Part shown: positions 23,165 through 35,344 of the stretch, piece by piece | Layout of the letters: each line of letters starts with the position of its first letter | Position numbering within the stretch: position 1 is the first letter of the stretch | Source: Micrasema longulum | Lineage: Eukaryota > Arthropoda > Insecta > Trichoptera > Brachycentridae | Direction of reading: 5' to 3' | Length of the DNA: 64,000 bases | Assembly (NCBI GenBank): GCA_022494885.1 | Contig: JAGVSM010003957.1 | Location: 151,198-215,197, forward strand | Program-made: the position numbers and the translations under genes | Notes under the pieces: generated by a model | The model's input: only the letters and a program-made list of their open reading frames with translations | Databases searched by the model: none | What the model was told of the DNA's origin: nothing

Positions 23165-23700
23165 CCTTAGGGAGTTATTCACATCTAAATTTATTGCAAC
23201 AGAGAGAAAAAACATTTTTGAGAAGAGAATATGGATGTCTAGGCATTTACAGGGCTTATGACCTGTTATTGGCTGGTTTAAGTGGCCACTTTACACACTG
23301 CGTAATATTCACCATTCTGCCTGTGTATAAACAACCACATTTCCTCAACTCTTTCACATGTTGACTTTTGTAAAAAAACACTGTCGAATCAACTAACTGA
23401 TAAAAGAAGAAGTATATAAATTGGAAATTGTTTTCAGGAGTTGCCTGGTAGGTGAATTGGTTCAGCCGGATGAATCTCACCCACATGATAAAGGTATCAG
23501 CTCTTTTACTTCACAAAAGTCAACAGATGAAAGAGTTGAAGAAATGTGGATGTTTAAACATAGCCAGAATGGTGAATGTTACACAGCGTATAAAGTGGCC
23601 ACTTAAACCAACCAATGACAGGTCATAAGCCCTGTAAATCCTTAAACTTCCATATTCTCTTTTTAAAAATGTTTTTCCTTCTCTGTTGCAACAAATTTGA
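23165..23700. mobile_element. M1 foldback element, longest copy
   Basis: Two arms of about 200 bp (23190-23380 and 23518-23697) are inverted copies of each other. Both carry, in order from the tip, gttgcaacaga(g), ggcatttacagggcttatga, ggccactt and atttcctcaactctt. A centre of about 130 bp holds ggttcagccggatgaatctc. No transposase is encoded, and open frames on both strands through it are by-products of the foldback. Confidence 0.8.
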
Positions 23701-23809
23701 ATTGTGAAAAGTTAGAAATTTTTGCTCTTTTGTTTTTACGTTTTTGAAAACCACCGTCAATTAAGTTATTCGTCAACCAGATTTAAGATTACTTATTTTT
23801 TTTTTTATT

Positions 23810-24180
23810 ATTTATTTATTAACGGACATTGTCCATGTATACAGTTTATAGGTTTTAAATATAACAATAAAAGAATAGTTAAAAACAATTTAAAAAAAAA
23901 CAGAAGCATTGACAAACATAAGGGACATCAAGACAAGATCTGGACTATTTATTTAGTGTTTGCTTTGATCGTTGTAAACTCAAACCAAAAAAGTCCAGAT
24001 CTTGTCTTGAGTTAACGATACGACAAAGACGCGTAATTGGAAAATTAATGCCATAGTTTGTTATATGCTGATCGATGAACAGTACTTCATTGTTTCTCAA
24101 CCTACGAGTCGGATTATGGAATTTTACTTGTCCCAGTAATGATGGAACATCGATTATATCATTTAGTATGCCGAACATAT
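23810..24180 (-). mobile_element. LINE-3 ORF2 C-terminus and 3' UTR
   Basis: On the minus strand, 24178 down to 23945 decodes to a LINE C-terminus: [48 protein letters not shown], ending DLDFF. This is the tail found after the reverse transcriptase of many arthropod non-LTR elements. The 3' UTR runs to an a/t-rich tail near 23810 (accc-free, aataaataat on the minus strand). M3 sits at its left coding edge (24181). A 70-codon related fragment lies in intron 4 of the transporter at 41639-41715. Confidence 0.7.
23928..24010. repeat. 19-bp perfect inverted repeat
   Basis: tcaagacaagatctggact at 23928-23946 is matched exactly by its reverse complement at 23992-24010, with a 45-bp spacer. It lies across the end of the LINE-3 reading frame. 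Confidence 0.85.
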
Positions 24181-24553
24181 ACAGGATGTTCTTTAAACCC
24201 TGTCACATCCGAAACCACAATGATCAGTATGGGCAAGAAGACATATTACCATATTAAAAAAAATATTTAGAACAAATAATTTTTTTTAAATAAAATATTT
24301 AAAAAAACAAATTGTTGCTTACTTCTGCAAGGGAGAAGCGAGGGGGGCGTGGCCGCGCGGTCAGTGGTGTATCAGACTCCCCCCTCCCCTTCCTTGTTTA
24401 TCCCCTGCAGAAGTAAGCAACCATTAGCTTTTTTTATATTTTATTTTTTCAAATTTTATTTGTTCTAAAAATTTATTTTAATGTGCGAATATGTCTTCTC
24501 GCTCATTTTGATCATCGTGGTTTCGGATGTGACAGGGTTTAGTGAACACCCAG
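24181..24553. mobile_element. M3 foldback MITE with GC-rich core
   Basis: The left arm (acaggatgttctttaaaccc, tgtcacatccgaaaccac...) and right arm (ending gtggtttcggatgtgacagg gttta...cacc) are inverted over about 160 bp, reaching ttgcttacttctgca. The centre (about 24330-24410) is a GC-rich block (ggggggcgtggccgcgcgg). Other copies are at 45650-46008 and a solo right arm at 46150-46245. Non-coding. Confidence 0.8.
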
Positions 24554-24899
24554 AATATGGAATCAATATTAAACCAATCAATTAAACCGTGTATCTTTTT
24601 TTTTACTCCTTAATTTATAAATAGCTGTTTAGTAATAATTTCTTTTAAATACTATATTTTACTTATTTCACTTATATGTATGTATTTTATTATTTGCAAC
24701 TTATATGTTAAAGGCAATGAGTGCCGTTTATTTCAATAAAATAAAATATTAGTTGTAAGTTTTTGTAGACTGGAAATATTTATCATTGACTCTTTATCAG
24801 CATAAGAATAATTACCTCTCTCTAGTCCAAGCATCCACGCCTCTTTTCGAAGCAAGTGATGTTGGACTGATTCACTATTAATTATTAATTACTAAGCGA

Positions 24900-24930
24900 T
24901 GTTGTTACTACCTCATCGTCAGGAAATACT
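24900..24930. mobile_element. Penelope-like tail stub
   Basis: gttactacctcatcgtcagga matches the inverted tail of the element at 25468-26302. It directly abuts the headless SINE-C. Confidence 0.45.
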
Positions 24931-24934
24931 TCGT

Positions 24935-25030
24935 ATTTCTAATAGTGAGTTATTTACTACTCGTTGAAAATGGCCTTCAAAATGAAATATTTGGGTAAAT
25001 CATAAGAACGCAAATATTTATTTTTTAAAA
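24935..25030 (+). mobile_element. SINE-C body without tRNA head
   Basis: tttctaatagtgagttattt, cgttgaaaatggcc, aatcataagaacgcaaatat. The head is absent, as expected of a 5'-truncated retroposon. Confidence 0.75.
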
Positions 25031-25465
25031 AATATATATATAAGGGAAAAAAGTTTTGAAAAATAATCGTTTACTAATCGCATCTTCGATATCTTATTAA
25101 ATTACCGTAATTTGCGTGGGTGGGTACAATAATATAATCCATTACAAAACACTTAAGTAGTGGGTGAGTCTTTTGGCAAATGTACCTGACATGGTGTTGC
25201 ATAAAGGCATGTAGGTACAATTGTACAGTCATTTTGTTATAAAATATGCGAAGGTTGTGTTACAAGATTTGACGTACGCGAGTGTTACATGTTCTTAAAT
25301 AATTGATGATGTATGAGATCAAACAATACGTGTGATCATTTTAATAAAAACCCCTGAGTGATTTGTAATAAAATGCAGATAACTAGAAAGACAAGGATGA
25401 AAATATGAAGAAGACGAGGAAGACAATATTGGATTGGATTAAAAATAAATAGATAAATATCATAG
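25031..25465. other. no recognised feature
   Basis: AT-rich spacer. Nothing was recognised. Confidence 0.4.
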
Positions 25466-25467
25466 TA

Positions 25468-26302
25468 CACTTATCTGTTTATAAATTTGTATAAACCACT
25501 TTAATTTTTTTTTATTACACTTTGACCGGTTTTGAGGTTACTGCCTCATCGTCAGGAATTTAACTAACTTATAATTACACGCGTTGCTATTTATATAATA
25601 AAATATTGTATGAAAGAGACAGAAAGAAGATAAAATAAATCATAACGGGAATAGTTTTAAAAGAGGACTCGAAGTTAAATTTTATTGATTGACAAATTTT
25701 ACCTAAAAATATTAGGCCAGCTTTTTATACTAATAATAACATAGGTAAAATATTAACAAATTGTAAAGATAAGGATGATAAATTAAATCATTCGGGAATT
25801 TATAAATTAAATTGTTTAAATTGTCCAAATTTCTATATTGGAAAAACTTCAGGTAAATTTAAAGTTAGAATCAAAGAACATATAAGATGCCTGAGCAATA
25901 ATAATTTTTCAGAATTCGCAAATCATCTTGTATCCGAAAACCATGAATTTAATCAAGAAACGTGTGTAGAAATTTTGCATGTCAAAATGGTTTTCGTTTA
26001 GATAATTTAGAAAGATTAGAAATTAGTAAAGCCATTAACCAAAAGCTTCAAATAATAAATAATCAATTAAATTTAACTTCCAGTCCTCTTTTAAAACTAT
26101 TCCCGTTATGATTTTTTTTATCTTCTTTCTCTCTCTTTCTTTCAATTTTCTGTCTCTTTCATACAATATTTTATTATATAAATAGCAACGCATGTAATTA
26201 TAAATTAGTTAAATTCCTGACGATGAGGTAGTAACCTTGAAACCGGTCGAAGTGTAATAAAAAAAATAAAGTGGTTTATACAAATTTATAGACAAATAAG
26301 TG
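25468..26302 (+). mobile_element. Penelope-like element remnant with inverted ends
   Basis: Arms at 25468-25690 and 26061-26302 are inverted copies of one another: the right arm carries the end of the reading frame and the 3' UTR, the left arm the same in reverse. Between them (25693-26001) 102 codons are open and contain a GIY-YIG-like endonuclease start: SGIYKLNCLNCPNFYIGKTS, then RIKEHIRCLSNNNFSEF. Upstream is RPAFYTNNNIGKIL, typical just before the endonuclease of Penelope-like elements. After a frameshift the frame resumes (LERLEISKAINQK...) and ends in the right arm. The reverse transcriptase is missing. Inverted terminal arrangements are known for this class. Confidence 0.75.
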
Positions 26303-27655
26303 TAAAATGTCATACCACAAAGTGAAAAATGTTTTTGATAACAATAAAATATCATAGTAACCTAAAATATCCTTTACCTATACGAAAGTATTTGTAATTT
26401 ATTTATAGACTTTTGCCTCTGTCAAGTTGAACCATTATTTGATGCTACTGTTTTTTATACTTATTTATAAAATTAAAAATACTCGATACTGTTTATACCG
26501 GAAGCAGCTTATAAGACGATTCTGTCTGTCATTTTACCAGGAAAAGGGCCGGTGTTCGGACTCCCCTAAAAAAAAACGTTCTGAGAAAAATGACTATTGT
26601 TATGAAACCTATAATATACTAGTATTAATTTATCGAAGTCTTGATAATTTATTTTTTTAGTAAATCGAACAATACACATTAATTTTAAAAATTTGATACA
26701 TATTCCCAACAATTGGTTCGGCACTTTGCAATAATAACTTTTTTTTTCAAATAACTAGAAACATAAACTAAAAATAACGTATCTAAATAATCAATAAATC
26801 AATAAAACAATCCAACGAATACTTTAAAATGGACATGTCAAAAGTTTGAATAATCGGCTTGCATACATGAAAGGGTGTATGTAAAGGAAACGAGGTCGGC
26901 ATGCAAATTTAATACTGCTCTTTCTGCCTTCGGGGAAAAAGCGAGATAGTTTGTTTGTTTTTGTTGTACTGTGTTTGTTTATTTATCTTTAATAGTGAAT
27001 CTCTCGCCAAACACTAGATCACGACTTTTTTATCAAGTCCAACCTTTTTTTGTTCGTTTAAATTTTGTGATCTTTATTTGGGACAGCTTGTTTTTTTTTT
27101 AAATCGTTTTTGTAATTTTTATTTCTTTGGGAAACCAACAGTATACTCACATGTTTATAGTTAACATCAGATATATTGCATGGGCATAATAATATGTTTC
27201 CACAAATCGTACAAAGTTTTGGGAAGATGTTTTTAGAATGAATTAAAATTTATTGTCCTTTATTTATAGTTGCTTCTTATCTGATATTTTTTGAATCCTT
27301 TAAAATATATATATGCATACGTATTTTTCCTTTGTGAAAATGTTTTTATTTTTACATTTGAGCTTGTTTTTTTATTCTTTATTATTTTAATTCTTAATTT
27401 TCAATTACTTTAAGTAAGTTTTTTTTCATTTTGATATTATTTCCATTTATGTTGATGCTAACAAGAAACTGCTAACATAACTTTTACTTTGATTTTAATT
27501 TTTAATCTACTTTCATATATATTTTTTTCCCCTTACAATATTATTGTGCTTCAAAAAATAAAAATAGTAAATTTATAACCTTAGCATTTAATATAATATG
27601 GAAACTTCACTGGTCCATTAGAGTTAAGTCTAATTTTGTATCCTATAAACTTTGT
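26303..27655. other. no recognised feature
   Basis: Very AT-rich DNA with T-runs. Open frames here are short and of no known type. Confidence 0.45.
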
Positions 27656-27905
27656 AATGAGAAACTTCAGCCCTACGGGAAATTGGATACAAAAAATGTT
27701 TTCTTGTTCGCGGTAAAAATTAGAGCATTAAATTGAACGGCAAAGTTTCTTGAAAATGTACGAAAAAGATGATAAAAATATTTTAATGAAAACGCACTAC
27801 TTGGAACAACGTCACTGGTTCATATGAACCAACCAATGATATGAGAGCTGTGAAAGATATCCTGTTTACCTACCGTAAACAAACCAATCGGAAGAACTTT
27901 ATTTT
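27656..27905 (+). mobile_element. M2 MITE, 3'-truncated
   Basis: aatgagaaacttcagcccta, cgggaaattggatac, acgtcactggttcat and accaatcggaagaac are in M2 order; the copy stops before the right terminal repeat and is followed by attttattttatttta. Confidence 0.75.
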
Positions 27906-28585
27906 ATTTTATTTTATTATATGCACTTCATCGGATTGTGGAAAAGACGGGAGTGAATTCTTCACTGATTGAAGTTTAATGGGTTGATCAATTCGCCCAA
28001 AACGTAAAAATTCGAGTGTGCGAATAATGATGTTTGGTATTGTCTGCTTTATTATTTGTATAGTAAGGCATCCCGTTCTTACGTTCCGGTAATACAATCC
28101 GAAAAGAATTCTGTAAAAAATGTCCTCCGTTTTATACATTCTGAACTGTTTAGTATTTGGAAATATATAAGTGTTAAAATAATTACATTATTAGTAATAA
28201 TTTAAATCTCAGCGTCACGTGTTTTTATAGAAAATGCATTGGTCACTGATATGGCAAAGATTACCGGACTTTATAAAACAACTTTTAAACTGACTACTAA
28301 TAAAGTTGCTACCGTTCATAGTATACTGAGGAATGCGGATACATAATAGCCCTCACTAGTTATTAGGTTTGACAACTACTAAAAACATATATACATATAC
28401 ATGTTTTGACTAACACATCAATATTCCAAACACAATTTTACATATTTTAAAGAGCAGTAATTTTCAAAAAATGCTCATATATTTTATGGCTTTTTTGGAT
28501 AATTGAAATACAAGCAATAATCTATAATATTTATTTCCTACACAGCTATTTTACATTATTTCTCTGCTAAAATACGTAGGAATAT
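27906..28585. other. no recognised feature
   Basis: AT-rich. The minus-strand 76-codon frame at 27909-28139 has no recognisable motif. Confidence 0.4.
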
Positions 28586-28589
28586 AAAT

Positions 28590-29290
28590 AGCATCCCACG
28601 GGAACAGTTGCCTATCCTATCACATTTAACCCACCTAGGCGTCCGCGCATCTGAGGAGCTCCCAACGCGATACTCAAGTCCGGACAAACCGACGGAAGAG
28701 TGCAAAATTCGAGCTGTTGGCCATCAGATCCACATTCCACGCTAGTCGCGTGACCCCGTCAAACCATTCAGCATTTTATCTCTGGCATCAATAATATCAT
28801 TCAATAACACACCGTGCCACAGGATGTTTTCGGCCGATTGATGGTTATCTCTACAAGCACAGCTCCAGACAGGGGCAAATCCAAATGTACAAGCTTGTCT
28901 CTAAATTCCCAATGTCCCGAAACTATTTGTGCGGTATGATGGCAAGCACCAAGATCTTACTACATAACATGTGTCTGATGGAAGGTAAAAAAGATCACGT
29001 CCATTTCCCCGTACATGCCATGTACCATCTATTCTGCCATTGATTGAGAGTTACGCCTCGCATAATACCACATAGTTCGCTAAATCTTCTCGGAAGGGCG
29101 CAGCTCAATACCAAAGTGTTCCCTTTTCTCTCCTCTCCTCACAGAGCGTTTTGCTACTGCCTCTCTGGAACAATCTTCTGGAAACTCGTGTGAACAGTAA
29201 TTTAGAGGATAAGATAATGAACTAAGGCATTGTCCCGGAGATAGACGGGCAGGCTAGGCCGCAGGATAATCGCTTACCCCCGCCACTACG
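28590..29290 (-). pseudogene. decayed LINE ORF2 C-terminal region (R1-like)
   Basis: This block is clearly more GC-rich than its surroundings. On the minus strand, in shifting frames, it reads like the RNase-H/zinc-knuckle end of an R1-type non-LTR retrotransposon: a WQNRWYMACTGKWT block, then SGHWEFRDKLVHLDL-like codons and a GACACRDNHQSAENILWHG-like cysteine/histidine segment. Frameshifts and stops are frequent. A related 3' segment (ggggtaagcgattatcctgc on the minus strand) extends to about 29290. Confidence 0.5.
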
Positions 29291-30955
29291 CGTCTTGTCG
29301 TGTATCTATTTTTGCAGGGTCCCGCGTTTGAACTACAGTCGAATTGTCATATTGTCTCATTGCCTTGTTTTGCGTGGTCAAAGCTATTCATGGAACTGGG
29401 ACAAGACAATTTTTTTCGGTCTATTTATTGCGCTCGTATAAACTCTGAATAAGAAAAAAAACATAGAAAAGCCCCCTCTAAACCACAAAAAAGTCTCCTT
29501 TGCGGTTCCCACATACAAGGAAAAATTGAACAAGAAAAGCTATCAAAAGGAGCTCACTGTAATCTGGTAGCCTTCGGATCTAGAAGGTAATACAAAAGGT
29601 TGAAGAAAAGATAGAGGTGAATCTTTCTCTGACTGGGATTTTATTGATTGGACATGATCTTTTCGCCGAAATTATAACAAAACATTTTAAAGACCTTAAA
29701 ATTAATTTTAATGATTATAATATTAATAGTTAAATGCAGCATCTTTATAAAAGTTCAGTATTGATACGAATGTTTTCAATAATATGCAATAATTCAAATT
29801 GTACAATACATAAACCATATTTTGAAAGTAAATATAGAGTGCATAATATGACTTCATAAATTTACGTCTTCAATACTTGTTATTGTTATCGCTGTGACAT
29901 CTGGACATTCACGTTTTATTTTAACAACGAACCGTTAATGTGAAAATATCAGACTTTTGAAATTCTATATATTAAAGACACAAAAGATGATCTCTTTGTA
30001 GAGTGATTTTATAACAATGCATGACGCAATAACGCGCAACGAGTATTTGAAAGATCAAATCGTTAATACGACATTAAAAATGTTGTAATACCCCTGTCTT
30101 TAACCGAGTTTTTTAAAATAAAAAATCGTTAAGAGAATTATATTTTATGGCTGTTTCTGTTTTAAAATAAACAAACATGGTTTCATAAGCTTTTAATTTA
30201 CAGATATATTTTTTTTCTTGTAAAATCAACGTAGAATAATACCTGAAAAAATTGTCATAAAAATAGGGATTAAAATAACCAACGAAATACAAAGACGGTA
30301 ATTTTCAATGACATTTGATTATCTGCTAAAAAGAACTTTGGTGTTAAAATTCTTGTTTTATTTAATTTATATATTTAAAACCCCCTTAGCGGGTATTCCC
30401 AATTTTTTGAATAAATACATACGTGGGTTCGTATATATTTTGTAAACTGCAAAGTCATTTAATACTTTACAAAATAAACAAAGACTTAAATTAAAATATT
30501 AAAATATATTACAGATAAAAAAACAATAATGATACTCGAACACAAAATGCCTAAATGACCCCATAAATTATTCTTGCATTAATTTTTTTTTTTAATTTGG
30601 TTTTAAAAAACCAAATAATAGGGCTAAATTCAATATTAAGTTCATGTGTTCCTTGAATAGGTGAATTATTACTAGATTTGTCAATATAAAATAACGCTGC
30701 CCATGTTTCTCGCATACGAGCTTACATATGAGTTTATTACTCGAATTAGACCTTTCATCTGTGTAGCTATAGCGTCGTGATCGTAGAACAACGACGGATG
30801 AGCGAAAAATGCGACATTGACTTTTTTTATATTTGATCTTGAATAGCTTTTATAAAAGCTTTATATTTCAGGTTTGAAAAAAACAAAATATAAGTAACTA
30901 ACCCAAGTATTAAATCATGATTTATAACCCCTGCTTGCACTTGTATATAACATAG
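29291..30955. other. no recognised feature
   Basis: A moderately CG-containing patch at 29290-29420 and an A-rich patch at 29450-29640 give no readable frame or repeat partner. The rest is AT-rich. Confidence 0.4.
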
Positions 30956-30959
30956 AAAT

Positions 30960-31060
30960 TTGTTTAGTCTCCCACCAGTCTGACGATGTCGGTCGAGACG
31001 AAACTCGGTCACTGGTAAACATTTATAAATGGAATAAAACTATGTACGTATTTTTATTAT
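30960..31060 (+). mobile_element. possible Penelope-like tail
   Basis: ccagtctgacgatgtcggtc, gagacgaaac and ggtcactgg resemble in order the gacgatgaggtagtaacc...gaaaccggtcg tail of the element at 25468-26302. Confidence 0.35.
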
Positions 31061-32150
31061 TATAATTGAGCTAGCTTATGTTGTGATAAAGGTTGGAAGA
31101 GCTCTCTCAGATAAACAAGCGAAGATTATTCAAAATATCAGGAAGTAGTAGGTTTTTTCTTTATATATCCTATGTTTTTCTTTTTCTTTTTCATGTACTC
31201 GTGTTTGAAATTATTTAAACTCTTATAAATAAACAACTAAAACAGTGTAAGTCACTCTCCAAGCACAAGAGTTAGTCTTTTTTTTTGGAGAGTTACAGTG
31301 ATAACATTTACTAGATGTGTAAAAGTAGATATATTTAGAATTTTACAAAAACATGTACTTTTTATGAAATTTATGAAAAAAAAAAAATTTTTTTTTAAGT
31401 GATAGGATGTGAATGTTATTATTATTGTTGATGATAATGTCTTTCCTTGTTGGACTCATTTTACCTGACATAATTGAAAACTTTTTTCGATGCATGCCCT
31501 GGGGAGGAGGAATGAAATGGCGTCTGGTGTATGGTTCATTAACTCTATACAAGTACTGTTTGTTATATTCTCTATTACGCATAATATCTGTATCATGTTG
31601 TTTCCTATAATAAATACAGAATACGTACATGTTAACCTGCACCTTGATTGTGTTATGCAGCTAAGTGTATTTCCGTAAATGACACATAGGAAAGTGACTT
31701 GTGAACATCACACATCTCTCCAAGTATCTCTCTATGTAGACGTACTAGAAACCTTTTGAAAGCAAGTGTCAAGCGTGCACTGAATTCACAAAACACCATT
31801 CATAGTTTATTAAAACACCAAACTTTTAGTAACAATCTCACGTTCTTTCTTGTGAGAAACATTTTAGGAATCGGAAGCAAGTCCAAAATTTTTCAAAATA
31901 TGTGTATTCAAATAATTGCTTTTTTTAAGTATTTAATTCAGTACATTGCCAGGTGAATAATTTATTGCAACTATGCTTAATTGACTAAAAAAGTGAAAAG
32001 TACATAATATCGTACTATTTTATTAGAAAACAAAAATTGAAACGTGGGCCCCGATTACAATGCGAGCTATTTTCAATAGTCTAATGAAAATAGAATTTTC
32101 TGGTCGAAAATGTGTATTTGTATGAAAATTTAAGCATCGTTGTCACTAAC
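31061..32150. other. no recognised feature
   Basis: AT-rich. Overlapping small frames at 31343-31678 on both strands match no known protein. Confidence 0.4.
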
Positions 32151-32152
32151 AT

Positions 32153-32935
32153 ATGATTCAACATCATCATCAGTGGCGCTACAGCCCGTTGTGGGCCCTG
32201 GCCTCCTCCAGAATTTGTCTCCATTCGTCCCTGCACCCCGCGGCTCTTCTCCAGTTCGTCAGGCCAATCGCTCTTATGTCACTTTCCACATTATCCAGCC
32301 ATCTTAATTTTGGTCTGCCTCTGCTTCGTCTGCCTTCCGGAGTGGTATAAATAATCTTTTTTGGGTGCGATTCTGTGCACATGTCCCAACCATTGTAAAC
32401 TTCTTATTTTGATGAATTGTGCAATGTTGGGTTCGCCATACAGTGCCTCTAATTCATGATTAAACCGTCTCCTCCACATTCCGTTTTGGTTGACAGCACC
32501 AAATATCTTCCTTAATATTTTTCTTTCGAATACTAATACCATATTTTCATCTCTTTTAGTCATAACCCAGCATCCTGCACCATATGTAATGACCGGTCTG
32601 AGGAAAGTTTCGTAAATAATGGTCTTAGTTTTTCTAGTGAGCAATTTGGATCCCAGATGTTTAAACAAGCCATAATAAAATATTTTTGCTGCCGATAGCC
32701 GTGCTCTAATCTCGGTACTATGATTGTTATCATTAGTCATTTCAGTACCTAAATATTTCAAGAAATTGACATTGTCTATTGTCAATGCCAATTCCTTGAA
32801 ATATTCTCAATTGCCTGTTGTACATAGTTTATTTGTAACTTTATCGCAAACATATATTTAGACTTAGATGTTTTAATTTTAAGACCCATGTCATTTGCAG
32901 GCATTTCAAGCTTTAAGAAATCGTCTCTTATAAAT
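32153..32935 (-). pseudogene. RTE-like LINE ORF2 C-terminal relic, frameshifted
   Basis: On the minus strand from about 32935 the codons read MPANDMGLKIKTSKSKYMF, shift frame, then continue VNFLKYLGTEMT, TKTIIYETFLRPVITYGAGC, ILRKIFGAV and IRSLQWLGHVHRI, then shift again to EGRRSRGRPKLRWLDNVESD and a RDEWRQILEEARAHNGL end at 32179. This is the thumb and tail of an endonuclease-bearing non-LTR reverse transcriptase; the GRPKLRWLD and EAxxHxGL blocks are diagnostic of the group. The catalytic domain is missing. At least two frameshifts mean it is dead. Confidence 0.75.
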
Positions 32936-33240
32936 CGAAAATAAATCTCTTTTCTTCCACGGAATAAACAATTCGATATTTTTTTTTGAAAACGCGAAAA
33001 ACAAATCGATAATTACTATCATGTTTGTTATGTTGAAAACAAAAGTATTATCAGAATGATTATAAGTGTTAATTCTGGACATGACACGTCTTATTATCTG
33101 ACGATTCACAATTAATTCTTATTATCCTAAATACATAAAAAAGGGTTTAAAATAATGATAAGTTTAATTGATACGTCTTTAGTCAGCTTTTATAAAAACC
33201 TCATGTTTTCAACATACGCTTGTTTGCTTAGATGACATTT
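32936..33240. other. no recognised feature
   Basis: AT-rich spacer up to the hairpin at 33246. Confidence 0.4.
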
Positions 33241-33245
33241 AAATG

Positions 33246-33283
33246 ATTCATATATCGCTAGCTTGGGCTAGCGATATATGAAT
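33246..33283. repeat. perfect 17-bp inverted repeat, 4-nt loop
   Basis: attcatatatcgctagc (33246-33262), loop ttgg, and the exact reverse complement at 33267-33283. It is isolated in unrecognised DNA. Confidence 0.9.
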
Positions 33284-35110
33284 GAAGCAAAAATCATTCA
33301 ACTGAATTTTTTTTTTAAATCCCCGAAATTTTTAATTTTGAGATTAAATCAAATATAATTCCAAATAATAAAACATTGAAGTAAGATGGTTTACCTCTTT
33401 GAAAATATGGTATTCATTATCTACTTCAAATAATTTAATTCAGACAGCTCTTCGCAAACCTTAAAGTCAGATTATTTCAGAATGTGTTTTTCAGAGACTT
33501 GGTTACTGTTACTTTGGGTAAGAAATAAGCGTGTAAATATCAAGTAGAAATTATACACTTACTTTGTTGGTTGGTGGTTAGTATAAATATTTTAATTTTA
33601 TTTTTTTACATATTTTTAAAATTTATTTATTTATACTTTTACAATATTTGTATTATTTTTTTTATACAGAATAAGGTTTCCTTTACATTTGGAAACATTT
33701 TACAATAAGTGAAACATGCCTTAAATTAGTTATTTAACATAGTCAATATGATAAGAAAATATAAACGTAATAAATCTAATTTACCTAATTATTATCTTAA
33801 ACATAATAAGTAATATACACTAAAATAATTATAAGAAAACATAACAAATTCATATGACTTGTAAAACAAATTTCAAAAACAGGATACAAATTTTAACCTA
33901 TTTGGCTTGATCCACGGCTTGAAAGCCTTATAAAAAATTAAAGCTATGTAAATAACATGCACCAACAAAAACGTGTACACAAAGAACCAAACAATCAGTG
34001 AAAATAATATATAAGCTAAGGAAAATAAACATTTAATTTTATTATTTATTAAAAATCAGAGAAAGAAAGGGTAAAATAAAACGAGACAGACGGTAACATT
34101 AGGTAGATGTAAGTTTCATTACTTTTTGAAGTGTTTTATTAATATTTTTTTTTACTAAATTCGGCTGCAGCCTACTCGGGTCCATGATTAATTGTTAAAT
34201 TTTTATTTTCCTGATTTTTGCTTCATATTAAGTATAGGGAATGGATATTTATTTTATTGCTTGTATGAAATACTATTTATTATAATAATTTCATCAAAAC
34301 GTGATGTACAGTGGACCTTTTTGAATTATGCACTAATGATATTGATTAATCCTTTTCTAGTGAATACCGAAAATAATAGAAAAATAAGATTGAAACGTTA
34401 GTACCAACCTACGTCTAGAAATGCAGTACTTGCAATCCGCATACTGCTTAATGAAGCGTGATTTGAATCTCTGATAAACCGTTAATTGAGAATTGAAAGA
34501 AAAAAGTATTTTCTACCGTTATTTATTGTATTCCTCTACAATATTATATATTGAACAAAGCCGCTATGCACATCACGTTGTGTAGCATTTGCCTAACTAC
34601 TGTTATGCAGCGTCGCTCTTTGAATAACATTAAAATAATGTCATAATAAATTATTACAATATTTTTTCATAAATTACCGAAAGGAATTTTCTCCGACTAA
34701 ATGCAAGTTATCGGTGCTTATTGTTCGAGACGAATAATAAAAATTGTAACCGCACAATTTTTTTGTGTCCAGGCTGATGAAGAATACAGTTTTTTTTTTT
34801 TTTAGAAACCAAAGTCAACGGAAGTCAAAAAGTCTCGAATTATGTAAAAAATACAGGAGACTTAAAAAACTATCTAATTACTTTTTTATGTATGAAAATG
34901 TACATTTTTCTATTAACGATACGATAAATATATGCATATACCTTAGAGGAATCCACTTTTTGCCTTCTTGAAGTCAGAATGCAGAAATTATCGTAATTAG
35001 ATACATACGTGAATAAAACACCTATCGTCTTAAAAATGCATTTAAAGGTAAATAAAAATATAAAGTTCACTTTGTTTTAGCGCAAAAAAACATTCGGTAG
35101 GTGGTACAAG
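33284..35110. other. no recognised feature
   Basis: Very AT-rich DNA; short frames at 34192-34401 and 34765-35070 are of low complexity and unlikely to be genes. Confidence 0.45.
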
Positions 35111-35344
35111 AGTACGCGGCTTTAAGTTTTTGAATTAATGCAAATAAAACTTAACATTTTAGAAAAAGAAAAAGAAGTTTATTTCAACTCTTCGCTATCT
35201 AGCTGTTACAAAACATAATGAGAGTAGTCTAACTCTTACCTATTACAATACATGATAACATTTTTAAAAAGTCAGTGAAGGCACTCATATACACACTGCA
35301 GCCCAAGAGTGCGCTAGAGTGAGTACACCAGTGCGCAAACAGTA

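Noticed and set aside
31343..31678. overlapping small frames on both strands
   Set aside because: Low complexity with no recognisable motif; overlap on both strands is typical of chance.
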